Assembly (NCBI GenBank): GCA_903941105.1
Contig: CAJANL010000148.1
Span: 1-53,163, forward strand
Length of the DNA stretch: 53,163 bases
Reading direction: 5' to 3'
DNA from: an uncultured Rhodospirillaceae bacterium
GTDB taxonomy: Bacteria; Pseudomonadota; Alphaproteobacteria; Rhodospirillales; Magnetospirillaceae
The notes beneath the pieces are model-generated. The model saw nothing but the letters and a program-made list of their open reading frames with translations. It searched no databases and was not told the origin of the DNA. This document shows positions 1-11,600 of the stretch, in pieces (position 1 is the stretch's first letter; each line of letters opens with the position of its first letter). A program made the position numbers and the translations under genes.

Positions 1-1082
1 AGGTGGCCTCGGATCACGGCCTGTCGGGTGGCAGCCAGTTGGCCGACGCCGAGTTCCTGTCGGGCTGGATCGCGCTGCGCTTTCTCGACGATCGCGACAC
101 CGCCCTCATCCATTTCGATCGCCTCTACACCGGCAGCAGCTATCCGGTCACCCGTGCCCGCGGCGCCTATTGGGCGGGCCGGGCGGCCGAAGCTGCCCAG
201 AACAACAAGGCGGCGCGCGAATGGTTCACCCTGGCGGCGCGCCATGCCACCTCGTATTACGGCCAGCTCTCGGCGGCCCGTCTCGACGATCATCACTGGC
301 CGCTGCCTGCCGACCCGCAGCCGACGCCGGAGGACATCAAGCGTTTCGACGCGCGCGAACTGGCGCAGGCGACGCGGCTGCTGCTCGATCTGGGCGAGCG
401 CGAACAGTTGCGCGCCTTTTTCATCCGCCTCAACGACGTCGCCCAGAGCCCCGGCGAACGCGCCCTGGTCGGCCAGCTGGCGGCCAACAGCGGTCGCACC
501 GATCTTGCCCTGACGGTGGCTCGTCGCGCCGACCGCGAGGGGGTCACCCTGGTCGAGGCCGGCTGGCCGGTGCCCCTGGTCTCCGCCGACGGCAGCCCGG
601 AAAAGGCGCTGGTGCTGGCTTTGATCCGCCAGGAAAGCGGTTTCATGCAGGACGTGGTGTCTTCGGCCGGTGCCCGCGGCCTGATGCAACTGCTGCCGTC
701 GACGGCGCAGCATATCGCCAAGGCGATCAAGGTGGCGTTCACCCCCAAGAAGCTGGATGATCCCAACTTCAACGTTCGCCTGGGCTCGATCTATCTCGGC
801 GACCTGCTGAACAATTTCGACGGCTCGTACATCCTGGCGCTGGCGTCGTACAACGCCGGGCCGTCGCGGGCCAAGCGCTGGATCCGGGACTACGGCGACC
901 CGCGCGATCCGCAGGTGGATGTCATCGACTGGATCGAGATGATTCCCTTCACCGAGACACGCAACTACGTCCAGCGCGTGATGGAAAGCGTTGCCGTCTA
1001 CCGGCGCCGCCTGGGAATGGACGCCGGCCAGTCGCTGGAAGCCGACCTCAAGCGGCGGGCAAGACGCACCGCGGCGCAGTAG
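1..1082 (+). CDS. Soluble lytic murein transglycosylase, C-terminal part (5' end outside window)
   Basis: This is the 3' part of a periplasmic lytic transglycosylase, which cleaves the MurNAc-GlcNAc bond of peptidoglycan to give 1,6-anhydro ends. The visible ~359 residues begin with alpha-helical, superhelix-like sequence (ADAEFLSGWIALRFL, YWAGRAAEAAQNNKAAREWF) typical of the Slt70 U/L domain. The catalytic SLT domain starts near visible residue 200: the RQESGF motif carries the presumed catalytic Glu, followed by GARGLMQLLPSTA, a LGSIYLGDLL helix and the ALASYNAGPSRAKRW motif. It ends with the usual IPFTETRNYVQRVMES segment. The frame is open to the left edge, so the true start and signal peptide lie upstream. 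The stop is TAG at 1080-1082, only 17 bp from the convergent next gene. Family assignment is firm; the exact subfamily is inferred. Confidence 0.93.
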   Translation, partial: VASDHGLSGGSQLADAEFLSGWIALRFLDDRDTALIHFDRLYTGSSYPVTRARGAYWAGRAAEAAQNNKAAREWFTLAARHATSYYGQLSAARLDDHHWPLPADPQPTPEDIKRFDARELAQATRLLLDLGEREQLRAFFIRLNDVAQSPGERALVGQLAANSGRTDLALTVARRADREGVTLVEAGWPVPLVSADGSPEKALVLALIRQESGFMQDVVSSAGARGLMQLLPSTAQHIAKAIKVAFTPKKLDDPNFNVRLGSIYLGDLLNNFDGSYILALASYNAGPSRAKRWIRDYGDPRDPQVDVIDWIEMIPFTETRNYVQRVMESVAVYRRRLGMDAGQSLEADLKRRARRTAAQ

Positions 1083-1099
1083 CGTCTCGCCCGTCTTGC

Positions 1100-1591
1100 C
1101 TACCCCGTTGCCCGTTGGTCCAGGTAGCGGCGGGTGAGATCGGGGATGCGGTCGGACAACCAGGCCGCCATGTCCGCCTTCTCGCGCGCCATGTCCTCGA
1201 ACAGAGTCTTGAGGGCGGGTTCGTTCTCGTGCTCGGCGGCGGCGGCCAAGGCGCGGAAATTGGCGATTTCCCAGTTTTCATAGGCCAGGGTCGAGGCCGC
1301 CTGCTTGACCACCTCGTCGTCGCTGATGCCGGCCAGCAGCGCCTGAGCCTGGCCGGCGATGCGGAGCATGGTGTCCTTGAGGGTGGAGGCGTCGGACCCC
1401 AGCGCCTTCAACTGGTTGTCGATGCGGTCGGTCTGCCGCTTGGTCAGTTCGATCTGTTCCTGGTATTTCAGCTTGAGATCGGGATAGGCGCCGAGGTGGT
1501 CGACCTGATGCTCCAGGTTGTCCACCGAGGCGCGCTCCATGGCGTGCGCGTCGCGCAGCCAGTCGATGAGGATGTCCCGGGTGTCGGCCAT
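1100..1591 (-). CDS. DUF892/YciE-like ferritin-like protein
   Basis: A 163-aa, almost entirely helical, soluble protein. The opening DTRDILIDWLRDAHAMERASV followed by QVDHLGAYPDLKLKYQEQIE and later helices with conserved acidic residues and EN/EHE pairs resemble the DUF892 (YciE/YciF) ferritin-like four-helix bundle, often linked to stress responses. The start is set at ATG 1589-1591 because a perfect AGGAGG lies 5 nt upstream (complement of 1597-1602). A start nine codons further upstream is open but has no comparable ribosome-binding site. There is no signal peptide. It lies 43 bp downstream of the SUMF1-like gene on the same strand, so the two may be co-transcribed, and it converges on the transglycosylase. 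Metal binding is inferred from the family. Confidence 0.72.
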   Translation of the reverse strand: MADTRDILIDWLRDAHAMERASVDNLEHQVDHLGAYPDLKLKYQEQIELTKRQTDRIDNQLKALGSDASTLKDTMLRIAGQAQALLAGISDDEVVKQAASTLAYENWEIANFRALAAAAEHENEPALKTLFEDMAREKADMAAWLSDRIPDLTRRYLDQRATG

Positions 1592-1634
1592 GCTGTCCTC
1601 CTGTGAAGCCATACCCAAAGCAACAGGAAGCCCC

Positions 1635-2432
1635 TCACCGGAGTTCGCACAGCACCCGGAAGCCGATGTTGTAGCTCCACACCGTGGCGCCGTTCCGCGC
1701 CCGCGCCGCCGGCCGTGACATGGGGGCGAAGTAGTACCACGAGCCGCCCTTGATCACCCGGTCGGTGCAGGCGCCGCCCTCGGGTCGGGCGGCGTGGTTG
1801 GGCGTCCAGCAGTCGGCGGTCCACTCCCACACGTTGCCGGCCATGTCGTGCAGTCCCCACGGATTGGGCGGAAAGCTGGCGGCGGGGCGGCTGCCATAGA
1901 TCTCGTGGGGGTCGCCGCCGAGGCAATTGCGGCAGTTGGCGTTTCCCGTGCCCAGTTCGGCGCCCCACGGGTAGGCGGTGGTGGTGCCGGCGCGGGCGGC
2001 GTATTCCCATTCGGCCTCGGTGGGGAGGCGGCAGGTCAGCCCGGCCCTGCGTCCCAGCCACTCGGCGTAGCGGCGGGCGTCGTCCCAGGTGATATTGATG
2101 ACCGGCCGCCTGCCCTTGCCCCAGCCATGGTCGTTGGTGACGGCGCGACAGGCCTGTGCCTCGACGCAACGGTTCCAGTCGTCGAAGGTGACCTCGGTGC
2201 GCCCCAGCGCGAAGGAGCGGGGCATGTCGACCCCAGTCGCGGGCCTCTCGTTTTCCGAGAAGCCGTTGTCATCGCCCATGACGAATTGCCCGGTCGGCAC
2301 CACTACCATGGTGGGGCATCCCGGGCAGGGGGAGATGGTGCGCATGCCCTCGGCGGCGGCGGATGAACCGCCTGGCGGCACTGCTCCGCCAAGCACCAGC
2401 AAGATATAAAAAATCATTAAAGTTTTCAGCAT
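1635..2432 (-). CDS. Exported SUMF1/formylglycine-generating-enzyme-like domain protein
   Basis: 265 aa with an N-terminal signal peptide (hydrophobic MLKTLMIFYILLVLGGAV, then AAAEG as a likely cleavage area). The rest is one SUMF1/FGE-sulfatase fold: MVVVPTGQFVMGDD near residue 43, the RPVINITWDDARRYAEWL motif, CRLPTEAEWEYAARAG, YPWG, NPWGLHDMAGNVWEWTADCW, and the closing GGSWYYF...NIGFRV. True formylglycine-generating enzymes have a cysteine pair between GGS and GFR; here that stretch has no cysteine, so sulfatase activation is unlikely. Several cysteines elsewhere (CPGC, NCRNC) suit disulfides in the periplasm. An AGGAAAG ribosome-binding site (complement of 2441-2447) lies 8 nt from the ATG at 2430-2432. 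It is divergent from the giant gene across 181 bp. The fold is clear; the substrate is unknown. Confidence 0.85.
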   Translation of the reverse strand: MLKTLMIFYILLVLGGAVPPGGSSAAAEGMRTISPCPGCPTMVVVPTGQFVMGDDNGFSENERPATGVDMPRSFALGRTEVTFDDWNRCVEAQACRAVTNDHGWGKGRRPVINITWDDARRYAEWLGRRAGLTCRLPTEAEWEYAARAGTTTAYPWGAELGTGNANCRNCLGGDPHEIYGSRPAASFPPNPWGLHDMAGNVWEWTADCWTPNHAARPEGGACTDRVIKGGSWYYFAPMSRPAARARNGATVWSYNIGFRVLCELR

Positions 2433-2613
2433 TGTAGGGTCTTTCCTCTAGAGCCCTGTTAGGAAACTTAGACTGATTTACCTAATGGATTTTTGTACTC
2501 CGAAAGTTGGGATTCTGGTAGCATTGGTGCGGCTCGGAGTGCCTGGTCGGAGGCTTTCGTAATTCCCGTGCCTTCTTCTGAATTTGTAGTGGCTATGACA
2601 GCTGGGGGCTCGC
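2433..2613. promoter_or_regulatory. Divergent intergenic region upstream of the giant gene
   Basis: This 181-bp spacer must carry the 5' signals for both the minus-strand SUMF1-like gene and the plus-strand giant gene. Its left half (2455-2515) is visibly more AT-rich than the surrounding coding DNA. I do not see a convincing -35/-10 pair, a sigma-54 site or a clear operator. An in-frame TGA at 2596-2598 bounds the giant gene's start. Confidence 0.4.
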
Positions 2614-2616
2614 GTG
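2604..2616 (+). promoter_or_regulatory. Weak ribosome-binding site and GTG start of the giant gene
   Basis: A GGGGG run at 2604-2608 sits 5 nt before the GTG at 2614-2616. An in-frame TGA lies at 2596-2598 and the next in-frame ATG is about 70 codons in, inside the FecR domain, so GTG is the only reasonable start. The site is weak compared with the AGGAGG of the neighbouring small gene. Confidence 0.55.
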
Positions 2617-5600
2617 GCTTCACAAGATGCAATCGGCAAAGTTGAAACTGCCGCCGGAACGGTTGGCGTAACCCACGCAGACGGGACGCGAGGCACCCTT
2701 GAGGTGGGCGCGCCCATCTTCGAGGGCGATCAGCTCCGCACCGAAGTCGGCGGTTCCGTCGGCCTGACCTTCGCGGATGGCACCACCTTCGCGCTGGGCG
2801 AGAAGGGCCGTCTGACGCTGGACGAGATGGTCTATGATTCGGGTTCGAAGCAGGGCCAGGCGGTGCTGGCGGTGGACAAGGGGTCCTTCACCCTGGTCAG
2901 CGGCGAGATCTCCAAGACCAGCCCCGACGCGCTGACCATCAAGACGCCGACCATGACGGTGGGCATCCGCGGCACCTCGGTCACCTCCAACGGCCAGACC
3001 ATGGCGCTGATGAGCGAGAAGGGCGGGGTCACCGGCGAGTTGTCCATCCGCACCGCTTCCGGCCAGACCCTGACGGTCAACACCGCCGGCACCGGCGTGT
3101 CGCTGAGTCCGTCGGGCAGCCTGACGGCGGTCAACCTCACTCCGGCCCAGATTGCCCAGGTGGGCGGTAACTCCATGTCGGCCCTGCCCAATTCCGGGGC
3201 CTTGAGCACCGCCTATTCGGGTGCCGCGTCGAGCGCCGCCGCCGCCGCCGCCGCCGCTCAGTCCCTGCAATCGACTCCCAAGCCGCCCGAGCCGCAGCGG
3301 TCGCCGTCCGCCGAGCAGGTGGCAAAGGCCAGGGAAGTGGTCGGCTCCATCGCCGAGAAGATTGCCGAAATCCAGCAGGTGGTGACCCAGAAGCTCGCCG
3401 AGCTGAAGGACAAAATCGATAAGGACATCAAGCAGGAGGAGCAACGGGCCCAGAACTTCTCCCTTGAAGCGCGTAAGGCTGCCGACGATGCCGGCCGAAA
3501 CGCCCACCGCCGCGCCGAGGATGATGTCGGCGCCCGACTCGCCTTGGAGAACCAGCATCGCCTGGAGGCCGAGGAAGCGACCGGCCGGGCCCATGTCGCC
3601 TACGACGCCGCCAAGGCGCTTTATGACCAGATTGCCGATCTGGTCACCCAGGTGATGACCGCCAAGGTGGCCGGCGAAGACACCACCGTCACCGCGCGGC
3701 TGCTCAGCATCACGACCCTCAAGTCAGGCATCGCCGGCTATCTCGTCGACGCCCAGGACGCCGCCGCCGATGCGCGTTTCGCCGGGCAGGGGTTCGGCTC
3801 GGCCGCCGCCGCCATGCTGTCGGCCGACAGCTATGTCAGCCAGACAAGCGCGCTGAACACCGGCGCCGCCGCCTCGCTGAGCCAGGCGCAGTACATCGCC
3901 GACAACGGCATCGATCAGGCGGTGGCCGACTGGCTGTCGGGCGCGGCGCAGGACGCCTATGATGCCGCCGCCGATCTGGTGACGTCGCGCGAGGCCACCG
4001 CCACCGAAGCCGCCGAGGAAGTGGCTGAGAAAGCGGCCGACCTGAAGGATGCCGAGGGCGCCCGCGACACCGCCTATATCGACTGGAAGACCAAGGAAGC
4101 GGTCGCCCAGACCTACGAATCCTCCGCCGACGAAGCCAAGGTCATCCGCGACGCCGCCGACCTGCTGCACACCGAGGCCGGTACCCTGAGGTCGGATGCC
4201 GACGACCTGTCGGAGCTGGTGTCGGACATCGCCGCCGCGCCATCGTTCGATGATGTCGATGACGCGCTGGACCTGGCCGAGGCCCTGGAGGCCGCGACGC
4301 GGGCCAGCGCCGACAGCACCATCCAGGCCACCGCCGACATCGTCCACGAAGTCGTCAACATCCTGCAGGACGTCCGCGCCTTCTATGTGCTGGACGAGGT
4401 CCCCGATGCGGCGACGCTGCAGTCCATGTCGGTGCTGACCACCCAGGCCCTGGCCCAGTTCGGCACTCTCGACGACTACTTCGGCACCATCGAGACACTG
4501 TGGGCGACCACCTACACCAACCTCTACGACGACCCCGATTCCACCGACGACGCGCTGGGCAAGCGGGCGCTGTCCAATGCGGCCGAGGAGCTCTACAACG
4601 ACGACCAGGACATCGTCGACGACCTGAATTCAGACCTCTATGGCAGCGGTGGGCTCTACGACGACGCTCATACCGCCTATGACCTGCTGGGTTCGGCGCA
4701 GGGCGACCTCGCTTCGGCTTCGGCCTATCTGCTGGTGTCGGAATCGGCGGCGGAGGCCAAGTTCCACGCCGATCTGGTCGTCGCGCTGGATGACGTTTCA
4801 GCCTATGCCGACGAGGCCGCCGACCGCGCCGCCCAGGCCAAGACCGAAGCCGACGACGCGCGTGTCAGCGCCACTCTGGCGGAAACCGCCGCCGCCCAGC
4901 TCGACGCCGGCGGAGCTAACGACGCCAAACTGGACGCCATCGCCGCCGCCGGCCGCGCCCATGCCAAGTATGTGCTGGCTCAAACCGCTTACGAGAATGC
5001 TGCCACCGCCGCGGCCGCGGCGCAGAGTGCCGCCGACAACGCCGACCGTTGGGCGGTGACGCGGGGCGATACCGTCCTGCTGAACACCGCCGCCCAGGCC
5101 AAGCTGTCCGAGGCGTCCAAGGCGATGGCCTCGGCTGCCGCGCAGGACGCCACCGCCGCCAAATGGGTCGCCGCCGCCACCCAATGGGCCATCGACGCCG
5201 CCGGTGACGGAGAGGGTACCTCCGGGGCTGCCAAGCTGGCGGCCGAGGCCACCGATGCCGCCGCCAACGCCGCCGCTGTCGCGGCGTCCAAGCAAAAGGC
5301 CTCGGCCGCGTCCGACGCGGCGTCGGCCCAGGCGACCAAGGCGTCGCTGGCCTCGACCGAGGCTGCCACTGCGGTGCTGCAGGATACCGATCTCAGCGAT
5401 GCGGATGACCAGGACGATGCAGCCGCCATCGCCAATCTGGCGGCCCTGGCGCTGCAAAAGGCCGACGACGCGGCTGCTGCCTACGCCTCCATCGTCGCCG
5501 CCACCAGCGTTGCGGCTGCCGCGGTCGCAGCGACGCTGGCGGACAGCTTGTCCGCCGACGCGGTGACGGCCGCCGCCAGTGCCCGCAGCCTTGCCGATGC

Positions 5601-8600
5601 GCTGATCGACAGGATGGGCCAGCAGCTGGCCACCGCCGCCGAGGCCGAATACGCCAACGCCACCGACGCCGCCAATGCCGCGGCTGCCCACCGCCTTGCC
5701 GCCGAGGCCGCCCGGCTGGCCGGTAATTCGGCCATCGCCCGCACCAAGGCCGATGCCGCCGCCACCGAGTTCGACAATGCCGAGGCCGCCCGTCTGGCCG
5801 CCAAGGCTTACGCGACCCGTGCCGAGACGGTGGGCCTCAAGTCCCATGCCGGGCAGGTCGCGTCGGGAGACATCGTCGCCACCGTCACCGCCTCGACCAC
5901 TACCGGCGGCGTCAACGCCGATCTGGTGATCGGGACCGGCGGCGCCGAGGCCCTGTCGGGTGGGGCGTTGGCGGACACCTTCCGCTTCACCTCGGCCAAC
6001 AAGTCGCCTTCGGCGGCGATGGACACCATCTCCGACTTCGTTTCCGGCACCGATCGGATCGAGTTCGAGGGCATGGCCGGCATCACCTACGACGCCACTC
6101 CCTTCACCTACACCACAGACGTCGATGCCACGGTTGACGCCATCAACGCCGCCGGCACGGTTGTCAACGAGATCGTCTTCTTCACCGACGGCGTCGACGG
6201 CTATCTTTACGTCAAGGGCGATGGAACGGGCGTCACGCACTATGACGACAGCCTGATCAAGCTGAGCGGCGCCACCACCGCGCCCGTGCTGGGGTCGGTG
6301 GTGATCGGCGGCGGGGCGCAGACCGGCACCGGCGCCGCCGACATTCTCAGCGGCGGCATCGGCAGCGACACCCTGATCGGTGGAGCGGGGGCCGACACCC
6401 TGACCGGCGGTTCGGGCGCCGACGTGTTCCGCATCGCCTCCGGCGACTCCACCGTGGCGGATGCCAATGTCACCGGCTATGACGTCATCACCGATTTCCA
6501 GAGCGGTATCGACAAGCTGCAGTTCAGCGGCCACGGCCTGACCTACAGCACCACCGCCTACACCTATGCCGGCACCCTGGCCGAGACCATCACCATCATC
6601 CGCGCCGACGCCGCCACCGCCGGCAAGATCGTCTGGTTCACCGACGGCGCCAATGGCTATGTCTACGCCCACAACAGCGGTGGCGCCTTCGACCGCACGC
6701 TGGTCAAGCTGGCCGACATGTCTCCGGCCGCCCTGGCGGCGCAGTTCGCCAATCTGGCCGCCGACGAGGCCTCGCGCGTCAAGCGCGACGCCGATACCGC
6801 CGAGGGCTCCGCCGCCGCCGAAACCGCCCAGGCGCTGTCCGACGCCGAGACCCTGGCGGCGGAACAGGTCGCCGCCGCCGATGCCGCCGCCGCGCAGGCC
6901 GCCGCGGACGCGCGTGAAGTGGCGCAGGCCCGCGCCGACGACTATGCGACTCAAAAGGCCTTGGCGGAAAGCAACGCCTACGACGCCGCCAATGCGTTCC
7001 GCCTGGAGGCCGACGACGCGCTGGCCGCCGCCACCGCCGCCGCCACCGCGGCGCAGAAGGCCGCCATCAACGCCCAGGCCACCGAGGCCCAGACCCAGGC
7101 CGATCTCGCCGCCACCGAGGCCGCCAAGGCCGGTGCCGCCCTGGCCGCCGCCGCCGCCGCTTCCGCCGGCCACGGCGCCGCCGCCGCCCTCGAAGTCGTG
7201 GCGGCGTCGGTCGCCTCCACCGCCGCCGCCAAGAAGGCCGGCCAGGCCGCCGCCTCGGCGACGGTGGCGCAGGATTCGTCTGGCGCCGCCGTGGCGTGGC
7301 GCGACGGTTCCGCCATCAACGCCCGCATCGTCGCCGAGGCCGCCGAGGCCTCCGCCACCACCAATCTTGCCGCCGCCAAGTCTGCCTACACCACCGCCGC
7401 CGCCGATCAGGGCAGCGCCGAGACGGCCTGGTTGCAGACCCAGATCGACAAGGCCACGGCAGAGGCGGCGTTGACCTCGCGCACCACCGCCTATAACGAA
7501 GCCGTCACCGCCTATAACAGTTCCGCCGGTGAAGACGCCGCGGTGCGGGCCGCCTGGGCCTCGGCCCGCGACAACGCCGAAAGCGCCATGAATAGCGCCC
7601 AGAGCGCCTATGATCGCGCCACCGCCGCCGAGACCTCGGCGCAGAGCGCCTATGATCTCGCCGCCGCTACGGCCGGCAAGGCGGCCAGTTCGCTGACCGC
7701 CGCCCAGCAGGCCCTCACCGAGGCCGCTGCCGCCACCGGCTACCAGCAGCAGTACGAGTTGTCGTCGGAAGCCGCCGCCCAGGCGCAGGCGGATTCCGCC
7801 CTGACAACCGCGTTGGCCGATGTCAATGCGGCATTGACAACGGCCGAAGAGGAAGTGGCGGTCGCGCAGCAGGGGGCGGCCGATGCCGCCTTCTATGCCG
7901 CGCAAGTGAATTTCGACTACACCGCCGTCACCGATGCGGTGGCAGCCGCGTTGCAGTCCAAGACCGACGCCGCCACCGCGCTCACCGCCGCCGAGGCGGC
8001 GTTGGAGGATGCCGAGGCGGCCGAGGTCGTCGCCCACAACAACACGCTCTATCAGAACGACGCCGGCACTTCGCTCGATGAAGTCGCATTGTTCGCCGAT
8101 GGGCAGGTGCAGGCCCAGTCCAAGTCCGCCGCTCTCAAGGCCTATGACGCCGCCCGGGCGGTGACGGCGCAGATCCAGGCGTTGCGTGACGAAGTGGCGG
8201 AGCAGGCCAACCTGGCCGAAGCCCAGTACCTGCTGGCGCAGCAGTCCAAGGGCGAGGCCGATACCTATCAGGCCAAACTGGCGAATAACCTGACCAGTGC
8301 GGCGACGGCTTCGGCGGCGGCGGTTGCTCGCGCCGTGACGGCCGATGGCGACGCAGCCAGCGCGGCGACCACCGCCGCCACCGCCGCCGACACCGCCGAT
8401 ACCACCACCCTTGGGCTTGAGGCCAGCATCGGCACCCGGAAGGTCGCCGATGACGCGGCCGATCTGCACGGCGTTGCTGATTTCATGGGGCAGCGTGTCG
8501 TCGACGCGCGCATCGCCACCACTCATGCCGACGCCCGAGGGGATGCGGCCGCGGCGGCCAAGATGAGCGCCGATACTGAACTGGACAACGCCCAGGACAA

Positions 8601-11600
8601 GGACGACGCCGTCCAGGCGACCGGGAACCTCGCCAACCCCGATCCCGGGCAGGTGACGCAGGCCTTCCTCGACGCGCAGGACGCCACCGCCGCTGCCACC
8701 CTCGCCGCCGGCCACGCCAAGACGGCGGCCGTTGCCGCCGCGGACGCCGCCGCCGATCTGACGACGGTCAAGCAGGTCAAGGCCGAGTACGACCAGGCGG
8801 TCGCCCGCTGGGCCGACAAGCTGACCGCCGACGCCGCCGTGGGCGACGCCAACAGCGGCGCGTTCGATGCCGCCGCCGATGCCGCCGCCAACGTGGCCGC
8901 GGCGCAGACGGCCTACAACACGGATTTCGCGCTGGTGGCAGCCAACACCGCCAAGGTGGCTTACGCCCAGGCCGCCTATGATGCGGTTTCGGCGACCAGC
9001 CCGGACGGCGAGGCGGTGGCCACCGCCAAGGCGGCGTGGGGTGCCGCCCAGACCGCCCTGACCAAGGCGCAGACGGCGCTGACCTCGGCCGATAGCAATT
9101 TGACCCTGGCGATCGCCCAGAACACCGCCGCGCAGAACGCCCTGAAAGGGGCACAGGCGGCGCAGGGCGCGCTCAACGACTGGACCGGCAAGGCCACCTT
9201 CAACGGCGACGTCACCGCCGACACCTATGCCGGCAGCACCATCGACGACCGTGTCGTCGGCGGTGGCGGGGCCGACACGTTGACCGGCGGCGCCGGGTCC
9301 GACCTGTTCCGCTATACGGCGGCGTCGGACTCGGCGGTCACCGTCAACGGCGGCGGCACCGTCACCGGCACCACCGGCATCGATACCCTTACCGACTTCA
9401 CCTCGGGCACCGACAAGATCCAGTTCGAGAACGCGGCGGGGCTGGCCTACGGCTCGGCCACCTACGCCACCTCGGTGGTGGCCACCGTCAATGCCATCAG
9501 GGCCGGCGCTTCCGACAGGATCGTGTTCTTCACCGACGGTACCGACGGCTATATCTATGTCAACGGTAACGGAGACGGCACCGACTACGACCAGACGCTG
9601 ATCAAGCTGACGAACGTGCGCACGATGCCATCGGCGTCGTCCATCGTCATCGGCGGCGGCGCCATCACCGGCGATGGAACGCCCAATACACTAACCGGCA
9701 GCGTCGTCGGCGACACCCTGGTGGGTGCGGCGGGGGCGGACAGCCTGACCGGTGGCGACGGCAAGGACGTCTTCCGCTACACCGCCAACGGCCAGTCGAC
9801 CGAGGCGTCCATGGACGTCATCACCGACTTCGTCTCAGGCACCGACAAGATCGACCTGCAAGGTATCGCCGGCGTCACCTACAGTACGACGCCGTTCGCC
9901 TGGAACACCTCGGCGCCGCTGACCATCGACGATATCGATGCCGCCGCCATCGCTTCGCCGGCCACCTACAACAACCGCATCTATTTCTTCACCGGCGACG
10001 GCCATGGCTACCTCTATGTCAAGGGCATCGGCACCGGCACCAGCCACGACGGTACGGTCATCAAGCTACAGGGCGTCACCAGCGCCCCGGCCGGCACGAC
10101 GTTCTTCGCCAACTGGTCGACGCTGACCAACCAGGAGACCGCGGCCCAGGCCGCCCTGGCGCAGCAGTATCTGACGGCGGCCGACAAGGCCGACGCGGAA
10201 GTCGTGCGTCTGGCCGGCGATAACAACGCTCTGGTGCAGACCTCGCTGGCATCCGCCGAGAGCGCCTTTGACGATATCACCAACCGTCGGGCCGAGGCGG
10301 AGGCGGCGCAGGTGCGTGCTGCGGCCGCCACCTCGGCCAAGGCCCAGGCCGACATCGTTTCCGCCGACGCCACCACGGCGGTCACCAATGCCAAGCTGGC
10401 GGCGGCGGCCCTTGTGAATGCCAAGACGGCGGCCGATCTTGCGGCTTCGGCGGCGGCCGGCGACGTCACCCCCAAGACCGCGGTCCAGTATCTCGCCGAC
10501 GCCACCGCCGCCTATGATATCGCGGTGGCCAAGAGGGATCTGGCGGTGGCGGCCTCCGACGACGCGGCGGCCAAGGCGGTCCTGGCTCGTTCCGCGGCGT
10601 CGGCCGGCGCCACCACCGGGACAGGGGCGGCCAATACCATCACCGGAACCGCCGGGATCGACAGGATCGTCGGCGGTGGCGGGGCGGACGAGCTGAGCGG
10701 CGGGGAAGGCGGCGACTTCTTCCGCTATACCTCGGCCAGCGATTCGACGCTGGCATCGCTCGACACCATCACCGACTTCCAGTCCGGCATCGACCGTGTC
10801 CATCTGGTCGGGTTGGCCGGTGTCAGCTACGACACCAGCTACGCGCCGACGATCGGCGCCGACGTCGCCGCCACGGTGGCCGATATCGTTGGTGCTGCCG
10901 CGGTCAAGGACAAGGTGGTGTTCTTCACCCAGGGCGGGAACGGTTATTTCTACGTCAAGGGCGCCGGCACCGGCACCAGCTTCGACGGAACCCTGATCAA
11001 GCTGACCGGCGTCACCACCGCACCGCCGTCGGGCGCGGTTTCCGGCTGGACGGCCGATGCGCTGGCGACACAGGCCGAGGCCGATGCCGCCACCGCCGCC
11101 GCGTGGGCCAATGCCGCCATCCGTGACGCGACCGAAGCGGCCGCATACAAGGATGCGGCCAACTCCGCCGTCAACGACTACGGCAACCTGGTCGCCAAAC
11201 TGCACGATACCGCCTTGTCGGCGGCTGCCTCGGCGGGCGACGCGGTCACCCAGGCCGCCCAATACAACAGCCAGGCCGCGACCGCCGCCAATGCCGCCAT
11301 CGACAAGGCATCGGCCATCCAGGCGACCCTGACCACCTGGCTGAACCACGCCGACAATTCCCTGTCGTCCCTCACCAATCTGGTGGGGGCGACCAAGGCT
11401 GCCGCGCTGCGTTCGGCGGCGACGTCGCTGCAGGGATTGAACGGCCTGACCGGCGCCGGCACTGTGCTGACCAAGGCCGCGGCAGTGGAACTAGCCGCCG
11501 ACACCGCCTATGACTCGGTCGTCAGCTATCGCACCGACGCCAACGCCCAGGCGGCGACGCCCGATACCATCGCCGACTTCGTCAGTCTGTCCGACAAGAT

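Noticed and set aside
2647..2658. A TAAG motif near residues 12-15, as in LapG-type cleavage sites
   Set aside because: In LapA-like adhesins the site follows the retention module. Here only 11 residues precede it and it lies in the first strand of the FecR domain, so cleavage would leave no anchor.
3232..9185. GCC-rich DNA as a CRISPR-like or microsatellite array
   Set aside because: The periodicity comes from alanine codons in a continuous reading frame. There are no constant repeats with unique spacers.
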